Shown: piece by piece, positions 35,354-46,300 of the stretch
How the letters are laid out: each line of letters begins with the position of its first letter
How positions within the stretch are numbered: the stretch's first letter is position 1
Assembly (NCBI GenBank): GCA_021324685.1
Contig: JAJPIQ010000005.1
Coordinates: forward strand, 124,001-188,000
DNA from: Bacteroidota bacterium
Lineage (GTDB): Bacteria; Bacteroidota; Ignavibacteria; Palsa-1295
Length of the DNA stretch: 64,000 nucleotides
Direction: 5' to 3'
Program-made: the position numbers and the translations under genes
Notes under the pieces: generated by a model
Database searches by the model: none
What the model saw: the letters and a program-made list of their open reading frames with translations, nothing else
What the model was told of the DNA's origin: nothing

Positions 35354-38300
35354 TCATCGCCGGACCACGAACTGTTTCGAGATGACAACGGGGCCCATTG
35401 CATTTTGGGCACTCAGGCGATACGTGTATGTACCACTCGTGAGCTTCGAAACGTCGCAGGCGACCTGCCATGCACCCGCATCGTGGTGCAGATTATTGAC
35501 CGGCCGCGCGACCTCATTACCGAGTTCATCATAGACGGAGATCGTGATATCCGTAGCACCACGGTTCGCATAGTAGAACGTTACTGCATTGCCAGTAACC
35601 GGGTCCGGCGTGGCGGGCTTGATGAAATCCACGAGCGTGCCCTGGTTGTCCATGACGAGTCGCATCGTCGAATCGCCGCAACGCAAAACGAGCGAGAAGT
35701 CCTGGCTATTGACGCTCGGAATGATGCACGGTCCTACTGGCGCACCGTTGCTAAAGAGCTGCATCGAGTTCAGCGTTACAGGTGTCTCCTCTGCCGATTT
35801 ATCGAGCATGACCTGGAAGCCAAGCTGACCGAAGGAACTGATCGTGTTATCGATCGGCACCGCACCCGCACCCGTTCCGTCCAGCGTGACGACAATGGTG
35901 TCACCCGCGTTATTCGACTGCACAGTGGGAACCCACCCCGTCGGCTGGCCCGAGAATTGGCCGACATTGAGCAGATCGGGATTCGGAATGACGTAGGTCA
36001 GGATGACTTTGTTGATCCCAAGTTGCGGAATCGGAATCGCAAGTCCATTTGTATTGACCGTAAATGCCGCCGGGAGTGCCATCTGGTCGTTGGCTGCCCC
36101 ATTTTGTCCTTCGCCGGGATTCGTCACGTTCTTCATAACTGAAGTGGCCGTAACTCCGACCGAACCGGCAATACCGGTGACGGGCTGAACGATCGTATCG
36201 AACATTCCCCGAGAATTTAGTAGCACGAACTGCACAGAATCCGTATAAGTCACCAGGCCCGGCTGAGGCGTCGCCCTGAATGTTACGGGAACCGGCAACT
36301 GGTTCGGCGATGGGAACGTCGAACTCCCATTCAGCACGGTTCCAACGATCGAATTGGGAACCGAAAAGTTCGTCCCCGCACCAAGCCACTGAATGCTCTC
36401 GATCGTATCGGAAAGATTTGCATCTACCGAGGGATCATTGGGGTTTCTCGGCTTGAAGTTAAGCAGCGTGATCGTATCGACCTGATTGTCGCAGGAAAGG
36501 ATCGGCGCCGGCGTGTATCCGGTCGAGGCGACGCCGGGAACTGTAACATACGCCGAAAGCCTGATTTCCGTATCATGACACGCGTTCGTTACTACATAGA
36601 TCTGAGCCTCCTGGAGGGTATCGAAACTTGTCGAAGGATCGAAGACAACGGTGATCTGCATGGTTTTACCTGGTCCAAGGATCGTCCCGATGGAGGTAAG
36701 GTTCAGGGGGGGCCATTCGGTCAGTGTAAAAGCATTATTATAGGTTCCTCCCGGTGCGAGATTTACCGTATCGATTAATAAGCTCTCCGATGTCGGATTT
36801 GTGATCGTAAACACTGCGGTGTCTATCGCTGAGGGCTTGCTTTGATACATCACCGGGCCGAACGTGAGTTGCGCCGGCGCAACTTGATCCGTCCGATAAT
36901 TGACATGCACGATCACACGGACCGAAAGTGAATCCCCTTCGATCGTCTTTGTCGTAAGGATATCGGTATCGTCCTCATTGATCCCAATTGGCGGGAAATA
37001 ATCGACGGTGACATTCATCGTCTGTCCGAGCAGGGTCTGCACGCTCCCCAGATCGAGCGTGTCACCATTTTCCAGAACCCCCGTGAGGTTAAGGAATTTC
37101 GTCGGGTTCGTTTGCCGGATCGGATTGAACGTGCTCTTCTGCGTTCCTAATGCCGACAGCTGGAACGTAATGGGAATCATATCGCCCGGCTTTGCACAAT
37201 CGATCGTAATTTCGGTATCGTCACGGAATGCTTGCTGCGGAGCAATTCCCCATCCGATCAGGCGGTCGGTGCGAGCCGTTTCCGTCCCATTGATGTTGCT
37301 TTGCCAATTGCCGATCGTGGTGTCCGGTTTATTCACGGAGTTTACATCGGGGAAATAAGCGACCGCAAATTTCGCCGTGCCCTGTTTGCCGTTCAGGACG
37401 GAAGCGGGAACGTTAAGCGGGAATGATTGTGCCGGCTTGAAGTGGATAGTATCCGCCCACCAGGCTTTATCGATAGCAATCGGAATATTCGAAAGATTAT
37501 GAACATGGACCGAGTCCACATATCCGTTCGGAGGCACACCGTTGATCGGTTCATTCGGCCATGTCTGGTCTTCGACCAGGAAGTCGGCCGCCCCGCCGTT
37601 ACCGGTAAGCGCAACCGAAAGCGTCCGGCAAGCATCTTCGAGTAACAGGGAATCGATCACGGTAGAAGATTTTACGGCTACGAACTTTATCTTGACCAAT
37701 TCTTTCTTTCCTACTGGAATAGGGGAAGCTGGCAGACTGTCGATCGAAAAACCAAGGCCGGCATCCTGCAATACGATATTAGAGACCGGCATTGGCGCCT
37801 GTCCTGTGTTTACGATCGTATCGTAGGCATAGAGCGCCGTGCCGGAAACAGAAGTACCGAGATTCGTCAGAGGCGGCACTAATGTATCGACCTGAGGGAG
37901 ATAGGTACTGATGATCGTCGTTTGATTGCCAGCCTCATCGTATGCTTCGACACTCAAATATGCTGGTTTTGTGGGATCGAGCACAAACATGCTATATCCC
38001 CCCGTGTCGAGTGCAGCGCCTTCGATCCAGTCCGGGTTCAGAAGATACGCCATATTATAATCAGAGTCGAGCCGGATTTCTGAAAGCCGACTTTGTGAAT
38101 CGCCGCTGGGGAGCAAACCGGAATCCGATATATGAATCGTAGCATTATAACAGATGCCCATCGTATCTACCCGCGGTGAGATCGTGTCCGGCGAGTGAAA
38201 CGTACCGGTCCCGAACGAACCGGTCCACGCGTACGATTCATCGTTCCCATAGCCATAGATATACACACCGACGCCCAGCGAATCTCCGGTCACGACATGT

Positions 38301-39691
38301 GCGCCGGGCGCAATATGCGGTACACAGAAGACATCGAAGGTATCATCGACCATTTGATGGGTGTACGATAATATTTTTATTTTATCGAAGGTCGTATTCA
38401 GTTCATCCTTCACATTCACAATAATCGTCGCATAGTTATCGTACGGCGATTGCGAACCGACGCTTACGGGTGTTTGGAAGACAACGGTCTGGGTGTACTG
38501 CTCGCGGGGATTAACCACCACTTCCGCTGGATCCCCGGGAATTGGAACATGTAAACCTGCTTCGTCCGGATAGGACGCACTGTTGATATACTCGACCAAT
38601 AAAAATGGGGCGTCGCTCCACATTTTTTGAGCCGACTCTAATTCATCCCAATAAACTCCATATTTATTATCGATAATACACTCGACATGATCTCCGGTTA
38701 TCGCATCATGCCGAAAAATCTTTTGGCCTGGCTTCGAAGAAATTATCAGATACAACGAAACATCGTGCAGGGGATAGCCCGGCGGCGCAATAAAATTCGT
38801 GGTATAGTAGGTCTGGGCCCACGCACGCACCGGCGGCATCATATCTTCGACATGGTCGCAATATGGATAATCTGCAGGAATGTTTGGACACGATGATCCG
38901 CCGATCACACCTACCGGATAGTTCGAATGGACAACGGACCCTGAAACATCGTAGTCGTCGGCATTTTGCGCAAGGACGCTCTCATATTGCACGCATTGCC
39001 CTCGATTCAGCGAGACCTGAAATGGAATTCCTCTTTGATAGGCAACGGAATTTTGTCCGGCCGGCCATGCGGCCGATTGGCGAAGGTCTGTCGAAGGAGT
39101 GATCGTAACGACCGTATTGTCGACGTTTGCTGTAATCGTAAACTCGGAAGGGACGTCGAACACGTACGCGCCGAATCCCTCGAACAACGCCCCATAGCCA
39201 GCAACAACGTAATCGGTACCCCAGCCGACGGTAGGAACGATATACTCACCGTCGGACGTCGCTGCATTATGTGACATCACATAAACGGTAAGATCGGCAT
39301 CGTTCGACCAAACGTGGACCGACGTATTCTCGACCACGCCGCTCGAATTCAACTCGTACGTTTTCGGCATTGCGAACGTACCAATAGTATAGGCTTTGAC
39401 AGCCACCGGTGTTACTGAACCTTGTCCCAATAATTGAACGTAGGCGGTCGTATTTTTGGGCGACGTGATATAAACGCGCAAATATTTTCCGCCGAGATCC
39501 TGGTCGTTATAATTTGCCGGCTGCGCCCACCAGAACTCTCGCCCCATAGCGGGCGGATGCTCTGTTTGTTTTATGATCTTATGATGAATGCGCGGCTGTT
39601 GAGCCAGGATGGAGCCGTAAGCGACTACCATCATACCCACCAGGAGGGTTAGCACACGGCTGACAGTTCGCACAGAATGAAAACGATTCAT
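35354..39691 (-). CDS. Giant secreted IgGFc-binding-like/T9SS protein (tandem paralogue C)
   Basis: A protein of 1445 residues with a signal peptide (VLTLLVGMMVVAYGSILAQQ). The IgGFc-binding-like domain starts AMGREFWWAQPANYNDQDLGG and includes VGWGTDYVVAGYGALFEG, PYCDHVEDMMPPVRAWAQTYY and DAPFLLVEYINSASYPDEAG. Several beta-sandwich ASH-like modules follow (for example APAQLTFGPVMYQSKPSAID), then a cohesin-like domain (LPAAFTVNTNGLAIPIPQLG). The T9SS tail runs from ATPDPVTGNAVTFYYANR to SGTYTYRLSAQNAMG...ISKQFVVRR. P-D-P replaces the common P-N-P. It is the first and probably ancestral-length member of the tandem trio. It has a 320-base leader and a strong terminator. Confidence 0.86.
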   Translation of the reverse strand: MNRFHSVRTVSRVLTLLVGMMVVAYGSILAQQPRIHHKIIKQTEHPPAMGREFWWAQPANYNDQDLGGKYLRVYITSPKNTTAYVQLLGQGSVTPVAVKAYTIGTFAMPKTYELNSSGVVENTSVHVWSNDADLTVYVMSHNAATSDGEYIVPTVGWGTDYVVAGYGALFEGFGAYVFDVPSEFTITANVDNTVVTITPSTDLRQSAAWPAGQNSVAYQRGIPFQVSLNRGQCVQYESVLAQNADDYDVSGSVVHSNYPVGVIGGSSCPNIPADYPYCDHVEDMMPPVRAWAQTYYTTNFIAPPGYPLHDVSLYLIISSKPGQKIFRHDAITGDHVECIIDNKYGVYWDELESAQKMWSDAPFLLVEYINSASYPDEAGLHVPIPGDPAEVVVNPREQYTQTVVFQTPVSVGSQSPYDNYATIIVNVKDELNTTFDKIKILSYTHQMVDDTFDVFCVPHIAPGAHVVTGDSLGVGVYIYGYGNDESYAWTGSFGTGTFHSPDTISPRVDTMGICYNATIHISDSGLLPSGDSQSRLSEIRLDSDYNMAYLLNPDWIEGAALDTGGYSMFVLDPTKPAYLSVEAYDEAGNQTTIISTYLPQVDTLVPPLTNLGTSVSGTALYAYDTIVNTGQAPMPVSNIVLQDAGLGFSIDSLPASPIPVGKKELVKIKFVAVKSSTVIDSLLLEDACRTLSVALTGNGGAADFLVEDQTWPNEPINGVPPNGYVDSVHVHNLSNIPIAIDKAWWADTIHFKPAQSFPLNVPASVLNGKQGTAKFAVAYFPDVNSVNKPDTTIGNWQSNINGTETARTDRLIGWGIAPQQAFRDDTEITIDCAKPGDMIPITFQLSALGTQKSTFNPIRQTNPTKFLNLTGVLENGDTLDLGSVQTLLGQTMNVTVDYFPPIGINEDDTDILTTKTIEGDSLSVRVIVHVNYRTDQVAPAQLTFGPVMYQSKPSAIDTAVFTITNPTSESLLIDTVNLAPGGTYNNAFTLTEWPPLNLTSIGTILGPGKTMQITVVFDPSTSFDTLQEAQIYVVTNACHDTEIRLSAYVTVPGVASTGYTPAPILSCDNQVDTITLLNFKPRNPNDPSVDANLSDTIESIQWLGAGTNFSVPNSIVGTVLNGSSTFPSPNQLPVPVTFRATPQPGLVTYTDSVQFVLLNSRGMFDTIVQPVTGIAGSVGVTATSVMKNVTNPGEGQNGAANDQMALPAAFTVNTNGLAIPIPQLGINKVILTYVIPNPDLLNVGQFSGQPTGWVPTVQSNNAGDTIVVTLDGTGAGAVPIDNTISSFGQLGFQVMLDKSAEETPVTLNSMQLFSNGAPVGPCIIPSVNSQDFSLVLRCGDSTMRLVMDNQGTLVDFIKPATPDPVTGNAVTFYYANRGATDITISVYDELGNEVARPVNNLHHDAGAWQVACDVSKLTSGTYTYRLSAQNAMGPVVISKQFVVRR

Positions 39692-40012
39692 GGTCTTTTG
39701 TCCAATTATTTGAAAGCGGTAAGCAGTAAATAAATTTACCTCGAGAACAGAGATTGTTCTCTACATAGACAGCGAAGCAGAAAGGAGGACCCTCTTAAAA
39801 TCTCTTCCCATGGGTCCTAAAGTTCCTTTTTTGCCTAAAGGAAGGACACATTTTTAAGCCTGAACGATTCAAAGAAGGATGCTTAAATAGTAAAACGCGG
39901 GATCCCGGTCGGGTTACAAAAAATATTACGAATAAAAATCCAGACGTTCCTCCATATAGAACAAGAGGCGAGTAATGATACTCGCCCCTTGATTTTCGTC
40001 TAAAAAAGACAA
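39692..40012 (-). promoter_or_regulatory. Leader/intergenic region upstream of paralogue C
   Basis: A 321-base gap with no gene. It holds the second copy of the 26-base element (39842-39867); a block at about 39804-39825 similar to one upstream of the barrel gene at 27950 (TTCCCATG followed by an AAGTTCC end); a 7-bp stem AGGACCC/GGGTCCT (39786-39792 and 39812-39818); and a 7-bp stem GAGAACA/TGTTCTC (39743-39749 and 39755-39761). Together these suggest a regulated 5' leader. No known riboswitch recognised. Confidence 0.4.
39967..39986 (-). terminator. Hairpin after the PD40/OmpA gene
   Basis: GGCGAGTA and TACTCGCC form a perfect 8-bp stem with a 4-nt loop (ATGA on the plus strand), about 25 bases after the stop at 40013. 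The tract that follows on the minus strand is only moderately T-rich, so termination strength is uncertain. Confidence 0.5.
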
Positions 40013-42565
40013 TTAGGGTGTCGCTGTGATCGGTGTCTCGACTAACACCTGAACCGTACGATTGTAATAGCGACCCTCCGGAAGATCGTTCGGGTAGAGC
40101 GGCTGAGTCTTGCCATAACCGTGCGAGGTCAGCGAACTCACATGACCCTTGATATGGCCGGCAATATCCGATTTAACCGCATTCGCGCGATTGGTCGAAA
40201 GCCTGGCATTATATTCTTCGGTCCCTAAAATATCGGTGTAACCGTTCACCGTCACATCCGAATTCGGTTGGATACGGCCGTAAACATACGTATCCAGAAT
40301 CTTATGATTCCATTTCCCCATGTCGGACTTATTATACGTGAACAGGATGAGATTATAGGTCTCGAGTGTCTTACCCGTCGTGTGCGAAGCGACCATATTA
40401 CTGATCGAGAATTGCTTGACATCGACGTTATCAACGTTCGAAAGCACTTCGCGCCCATTATTATCGGTGACCTTTAGCTGAACAGCCATTTTATCTTCGC
40501 CCGATGGCAATTGATTTCCCTGCGAAGAACGCCAGTTGTAGCCACTATAGGTGGTTGTGCTGAGCGGGTCCGTGATCGGGATCGTTGCCCATGGCTTGCC
40601 CTGGTAACTAATAACAAGTTCACGACTCTTGATCACCTGATCCCGAAGTCCGTTCTCAAATGTGAACCCAGCGGTTGGCGCGTCGGGACGCTTTACCGTC
40701 GTCTTATACAGCACGGGATGAATGATCTCCCACGAATCTGTCGTAAGCTCGACGCGACGGTTTTCGGCAATGCCTTCGGGAGTGGTAGGAAGCGTCGGAT
40801 TTTCCGGAAGCTTGCGCGCATCGACTTTAATTCGCTCCGGTTGGATGCCCCAGATTTCGACAAGATATTTTTTAACGCTCTCGGCACGCTGACGCGAAAG
40901 GTCGATCGACATTTCGACGCTGGTGTCCTGGGAGTTTGTGCCCGTTAGCGTGATCGACGTCGAAGGATTATTCCTCATGCGCAGCCCGATGATATTCAAA
41001 TAGTTGTAGTACGAATTGAGCGTACTGCTTAGAGTATCTTCCGAAAAACCGTTCGTTTGCTGAGGGCTTGTGTACAACACATAGCGGGATGGGAGCGCAC
41101 TGGAGCCGGCATCGAAGAAAAGCATAGGAAGCAGCGCAAACAGGTCGATCGTCTGCTGCTCGCGAATGATGACGCCTTTGAAATTCGGAAATAGAGCCGG
41201 TTTTTCCGTCACAAGTTGCGGCGTTTCCGTTACCCAATGCACGATCGGAGGCTTTTCGTTATTCATCGGAATATCGTGCGTCCAGATACGCGAGGTATCG
41301 TTGCGCAACGGGATTTCGTCCTTCGTAGGCGGATAGGGGAAGTGATCGCCTTCCGTCGCACTGATGATATAGGGTCCCCCTAAGTTACCCTGAGCATCGC
41401 TTGAAAGCACGGCAAGATATTCGCCCGTCGCACTGTTCGTTATTTTATTATAGACCGTATCGCCTGTACGCGCATCGGTAATCACGACGTGCGCGGCAAG
41501 ATTTGCCTGAGTGTTTACATCGAACGCACGGCCCTTGAGTACGAGCGTCGGTTTTGGAGCCGGCGGGTTCGTAGCAACATAAAGATCGTACCCTCCCTGG
41601 CCTCCATCGCGATTGCTCGTGAAGAACAATACGTTACCCGAAGCCGGGATCGTAAGGAAGAAATCGTCAGCCGTGGAATTGATGGGCGGTGGAAGAGCTA
41701 CAGGGTCGGTCCAGTCGGTATCGCTTGGCCCTTTCCACTCGGACTGAAATATATCATATCCTCCCATACTGCCATGACCTTCAGAGGCGAAATACAGCGT
41801 CGTTCCGTCGGCGGCCATGAATGGAGATCCGTCGAAAAGCGGAGTATTGATCTTCGAGCCGAGATTTACCGGATCGCTCCATCGTCCATCGGGAAGCTGA
41901 TGACTTACAAAAATATCGACGTTCTTTTTACTTTCGTCGCCGATCTTACCGGGGCGGTTCGAAGCAAAAAATAACTTTTTTCCATCGGGCGATATCGCCG
42001 GCTGCGACTCCCAAAGCGAAGTATTGATCGGTGCACCGACCTCATGGACGTTCTTCCAGTGCGTACCGTCAAGCGTTGCAACCCAGATATTGACATCGTT
42101 CGGCGCGCTCGTATTTCGGCTCGATGCGAAATAGATCGTTTGACCGTCGGCGGCAATTGACGCTGCACCATCGTCGGCATCGGAATTAATTTCTTCTACA
42201 TTGAGCGGAGACCCCCACACCGTGTCATTGCCTTCAGAACTTGTTGTCATCCAGAAGTCCTGCCGGCGGCTCGGCTTACGGTCGGAAACGAAAAACATGG
42301 TACGACCGTCGGCGGTGATGGTCGGGGAAAAGTCCTGGTCCGAGGAATTCACGAGTGGTCCTAAATTCTTGACCACGAGTTTTGCAAAGGGATTTTTAAT
42401 AGCGCTATCCGGCGTCACCGAAGGTTTTGGCATTACCGAATCGATCGGAGGGGCAATCTTAAAAAAGCTAGCCGCAGAAGATCGGCCGGGGCTTTCCATC
42501 GATGCGCCAAAAAACAAAAGAAGCGAAAAAACGAGGATTCGATGGGTACTGAGATGGAGCTTCAT
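40013..42565 (-). CDS. Outer-membrane OmpA-family protein with PD40 propeller repeats
   Basis: An 850-residue protein with a signal peptide (HRILVFSLLLFFGASMESPG). Residues about 65-330 hold five PD40/WD40-like repeats, each with a D-G-x-x-x-(F/Y)F(A/V)S core (ITADGRTMFFVSDR, IAADGQTIYFASSR, ISPDGKKLFFASNR, MAADGTTLYFASEG, and a degenerate fifth, IPASGNVLFFTSNR). A carboxypeptidase-regulatory-like domain follows (VLKGRAFDVNTQ). There are then two OmpA-like stretches: RQRAESVKKYLVEIWGIQPERI near 535-556, and DVTVNGYTDILGTEEYNARLS near 770-790 ending in RTVQVLVET. The order PD40, beta domain, OmpA resembles the T9SS accessory protein PorE. That it anchors the T9SS machine to peptidoglycan is an inference. 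Confidence 0.83.
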   Translation of the reverse strand: MKLHLSTHRILVFSLLLFFGASMESPGRSSAASFFKIAPPIDSVMPKPSVTPDSAIKNPFAKLVVKNLGPLVNSSDQDFSPTITADGRTMFFVSDRKPSRRQDFWMTTSSEGNDTVWGSPLNVEEINSDADDGAASIAADGQTIYFASSRNTSAPNDVNIWVATLDGTHWKNVHEVGAPINTSLWESQPAISPDGKKLFFASNRPGKIGDESKKNVDIFVSHQLPDGRWSDPVNLGSKINTPLFDGSPFMAADGTTLYFASEGHGSMGGYDIFQSEWKGPSDTDWTDPVALPPPINSTADDFFLTIPASGNVLFFTSNRDGGQGGYDLYVATNPPAPKPTLVLKGRAFDVNTQANLAAHVVITDARTGDTVYNKITNSATGEYLAVLSSDAQGNLGGPYIISATEGDHFPYPPTKDEIPLRNDTSRIWTHDIPMNNEKPPIVHWVTETPQLVTEKPALFPNFKGVIIREQQTIDLFALLPMLFFDAGSSALPSRYVLYTSPQQTNGFSEDTLSSTLNSYYNYLNIIGLRMRNNPSTSITLTGTNSQDTSVEMSIDLSRQRAESVKKYLVEIWGIQPERIKVDARKLPENPTLPTTPEGIAENRRVELTTDSWEIIHPVLYKTTVKRPDAPTAGFTFENGLRDQVIKSRELVISYQGKPWATIPITDPLSTTTYSGYNWRSSQGNQLPSGEDKMAVQLKVTDNNGREVLSNVDNVDVKQFSISNMVASHTTGKTLETYNLILFTYNKSDMGKWNHKILDTYVYGRIQPNSDVTVNGYTDILGTEEYNARLSTNRANAVKSDIAGHIKGHVSSLTSHGYGKTQPLYPNDLPEGRYYNRTVQVLVETPITATP

Positions 42566-43362
42566 GTGTTATTTGAATTCAGTCACGAAAAAAGAGAAAT
42601 CCTTCTTGGAATTCGTCTTCGGTAAGCAGAGAAGCCGAAGGCGAATCCTGAATAAATTTGCAGCAGAGTTCTTACGGATAGGCGACGGTCCGCAGCCTTC
42701 CCGGTACAGAGAAAGACCGATCCATGATCGTCGCATGGTCACCCGGCTTCGCAACAAACGCCGGAACGACACTTCACCAAAAGAAAGCAGCCGATTGTGA
42801 ACGCCCTGTCACCGGATTGGTTCAAAAGGCGGGAAGAACGAAGGATCGATCTTACGATTGCGAAAATAATACTATTTTTCAGAAGAAGCAAGGAAAATGG
42901 CTGATTTTTGCAAAATTTATCAAAAATATTACCCACAATTCAACACAGTCTTTACTTTATCCTACACATATATAAATTTTCGTGGAAATGTGAAACCGTA
43001 CCTCATCGGGCAAAGTTTGACTTTTCCCTTTCGGTTCATTTCTGATGAATTGAATCGGGCTTTGCCCCCTAAAGCTACTATCGTGATCATGCCGTTGCCC
43101 CGATCACACAGAACCGCAAGTGAGCAATCACAGTGCTCCGGCGATCCACTTCTTTTGACATTCCGCATGCCCGCGTGACACTGAAGAGCGAAGGTCGCTT
43201 TTCGGTCAAACGATTTTGGATCACAACGCGCTCTTCGTATGCCCCGAAGAGGTGCGTGTAAGAAAACATCGAACGAGAAAGGACACCGAGAAGCGATCTG
43301 ATTTATCGGATTCGTAATGAATCAGACTTCACCTTGCTCTGTTCCAAAATGGCTCTGTATCT
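42566..43362. other. Gene-free divergent intergenic region (797 bases)
   Basis: It lies between the minus-strand PD40/OmpA gene and the plus-strand ASH-repeat gene and should carry both promoters. The middle (about 42870-43020) is strongly AT-rich, with homopolymeric A/T runs and TTACCCACA and TTATCCTACACA sequences that weakly resemble DnaA boxes. Short reading frames on both strands have no recognisable product, ribosome site or family, so I call none of them. No hairpin with a T-run is evident. Confidence 0.5.
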
Positions 43363-46300
43363 ATGAGACTTCGAACGATCCCGTTTCCCATTCGAACACG
43401 AACCCATCGCGTCCGCCGATGCATCTTGGCGCTTGCGACGTTTGTCCTTCTTGCGGCTGCAAATAGTTCCGCCAACGCCGTCTGGAAGCCGTGGCAGATC
43501 AATACGCCGCGCGATACCTTTTACGTCAATGCCAAAAATCATGAGTGGACGACTTCGAACCAGTCGGTCGAGCTCGGCGTGCGGACGATCTTTTACTTCA
43601 GCGGAACGTTCGGGATTTTTCCCTGGCAGGACTCCGCCGGCTTCGATGCGCGCTATCTGTATAGCGACAACGCCTGGTCGAACGCGCCGTTTCCGCTCGC
43701 GAACCCTCCGTCCTGGAACGGGACCAGCTACCAGGTCTATCTTCAGGTCGATACCAATAGCTCCGACCCGTCTTCCGGCAGTGGGATCCGCATCAACGAA
43801 GCGGGATATCAGGCGGACCACGAGTACACGGCGATCTATGGCGGCACGGGCGACCGTTACGCGTTTCGCATTTACGACCGCATCAGCGAAGACCCAAGCT
43901 ACTCCGATTACTCCATTGCGACCGGCGGCGTCCATATCCATATGGCGCGCTTTACCGCCGGCGTGGCCCTCGAATATGCGAGCCTTTCGTTCCCCGTCAC
44001 CAATGTCGGGGAGCGGTCCACGCTACTCGACTCGATCGAAAGCTACGGCCTCGATCCGTTGAACGTCGATAGCGTCTGGATCTCCGGCGTACGTTCGAGC
44101 GATTTTAGTTTTACTTCCCAAAGCGGAAACCAGTTCGTGCTCCCGACGGAAACGACGAACGCGTTCGCCATCTCCTTCGCGCCCTCGATCCCGGACTCGA
44201 CCAGCATCGACACGCTCTATATTCGTTCGAAGAATGCCGATCCGGCTCATCGGATCATCCGCATCGTTCTTGTGGGGACCGGCGCCGCCCCCAGCGGCGC
44301 GATCGGACCGAACGAGATCGACTTCGGATTGCAGCGCGTCGGCGTCCCGACGTCCCCGCAGTATGTCTATATTTTCAATTCGGGGAACGCGCCGTTCGTC
44401 ATTGCCGACACAGCATTCCTTCCCGCCGGAGCGTTCTGCACCTACTCGCATGTGCCCGATACGATCGGCGCGGAGTCCAAAGGGATCCCGGGCCGCGGGC
44501 AGTTCTCGTTTTCCTTCACGCCCCGGGCCGCCACGAGCTACAGCACCATCGCACAACTGAAAACGAACCAGGGGGTCACGCAGATCCTCCTGACTGGGCA
44601 GGGCGCGATGCCGGACTTCCGGATGACCGATTCCAGCCTGAATTTTGGAACGCTCTTTACCGGGAACGATACCGTGCTCTACGATACCGTCCGTAACGTT
44701 GGGAACTGGACGGCGCACGTGACGCTCGCCCAAATGGGCTGCCAGAACCCGCAGTTCTTCTCGTTCTCGCCGCCGGACCAGGATTTTTATCTTGCGGCCG
44801 GCGCTTCGCGCATCTACGCCATTACGTTCCGGCCCGGAACGACCACCCATGCCACGCTCCGCGCGTGCCTCACCTTTTATTTCGACGACGCGACGGCGCC
44901 CAAATCGATCGATCTCGTTGGGATCGAAAAACAGCGGGAAATCAAGTACGACGATTCGGTCATCGACTTCGGGACCGTTAAAATTGGCAACAAAGGCTTC
45001 GATACGCTGGGCGTCATGAATTCGAGCGGCTACAGCGCTACGTTCACCGATGCGTTGGCGACGAACAATCCGGTGCTCGAATTCGCCGCTTCGCACCGGA
45101 TCGATTCCGGATGGTTCCGAGCCGGGCGAGATTCCGTTCCGCTCGTGTTTCAGCCCGTCTTCCATGGCCCGGCGAGCGCGGAACTTTATCTACATGCCAA
45201 CGGACAGGACGATTCCGTTCGACTGATCGGGTTCGGCGCCGTCACGGCACCCGTCTTCACGCCCGATTCGATCTACTATCAGGCCTGTAAGGTCACCACG
45301 CAGAATTACGGCTCGACCGTCCTTAGCGATACGGGCGATTATCCGCTCTACATTTGCAACTTACAGATCGTCGGTCCGGACGCCGGCGAATTCTCGCTCT
45401 ATCCGCTCCAGCATCCGTTGCCGGATACCGTGCGTGCCGGCGGCCTCGATAAGCGGACGTTCGGTGTGAACTTTACGACCAACGTGCTGACCGGCCAGGA
45501 CCATACCGCAACGCTCATCGTCGAATATTGCGACGGAAGCTCCGACAGCGTCCATTTGCGCGCCAAAGAGGCCGATCAGTACATTCAATTTTGTTCGCAA
45601 TCGATCGATTTCGGCACCGTGCGCGTCGGCCGCACCGCGGACTCCAATGCCTGCTTCTGGAATAATGCGCTGATCGCATTCCCCGATTCGAGCGTGTGGA
45701 TCACCCCGGCGGGCGGAGTATTCTCGGTGGCCCAGGACTCCCTGATGGTCCCGGCAAACGCACGGGCCTTCGACCTCGTGACGTTCCGGCCGAACCATCG
45801 CGGACTCTTCACCGGGTATTTACACTCCAAGGGTGAGTATTTCAAGGACGATTCGATCCCGGTCACCGGCATTGGCGTACAATCCGTTGCCGCGCTTTCG
45901 TATCACTGGCTCGACTTCGGCAAAGTTCCGCTCCAGGTCTCGAGCCTGGGGCAGGCGCTCTGGCTCAAGGATTCCGGCGACTTCCCGCTCGTCGCCAACG
46001 TCCAGAAAATTAACGACCCCTATCAGGAGTTTACCGTTACGCTCGATACGGGAACTTCTGTCGTCCCCGTCGATCCGACGGCACAGGCAAAGGTCGGGAT
46101 CGGAGATTCGGTCGTCTTCTCGATCACGTTCACTCCCCAGCGCCAGGCACTCCCCGACCATGAATCGGAACTCGTATTTACCTACGATAATGGCTCGAGC
46201 GATACGGTTCACCTTGTGGGTCGAGATCGTTCGGACTATCTCGCCTTCGACCGGGACACGCTCGATTTCGGCAAAGTGCGTTTGGGAACGACTCCGCCCT

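Noticed and set aside
42870-43020. AT-rich stretch with DnaA-box-like words as a replication origin; also the perfect TTATCCACA at 5391-5399
   Set aside because: No cluster of perfect boxes and no dnaA, dnaN, gidA or parAB genes nearby. Another TTATCCACA lies inside the tal coding region (22051-22059), showing that chance hits occur.
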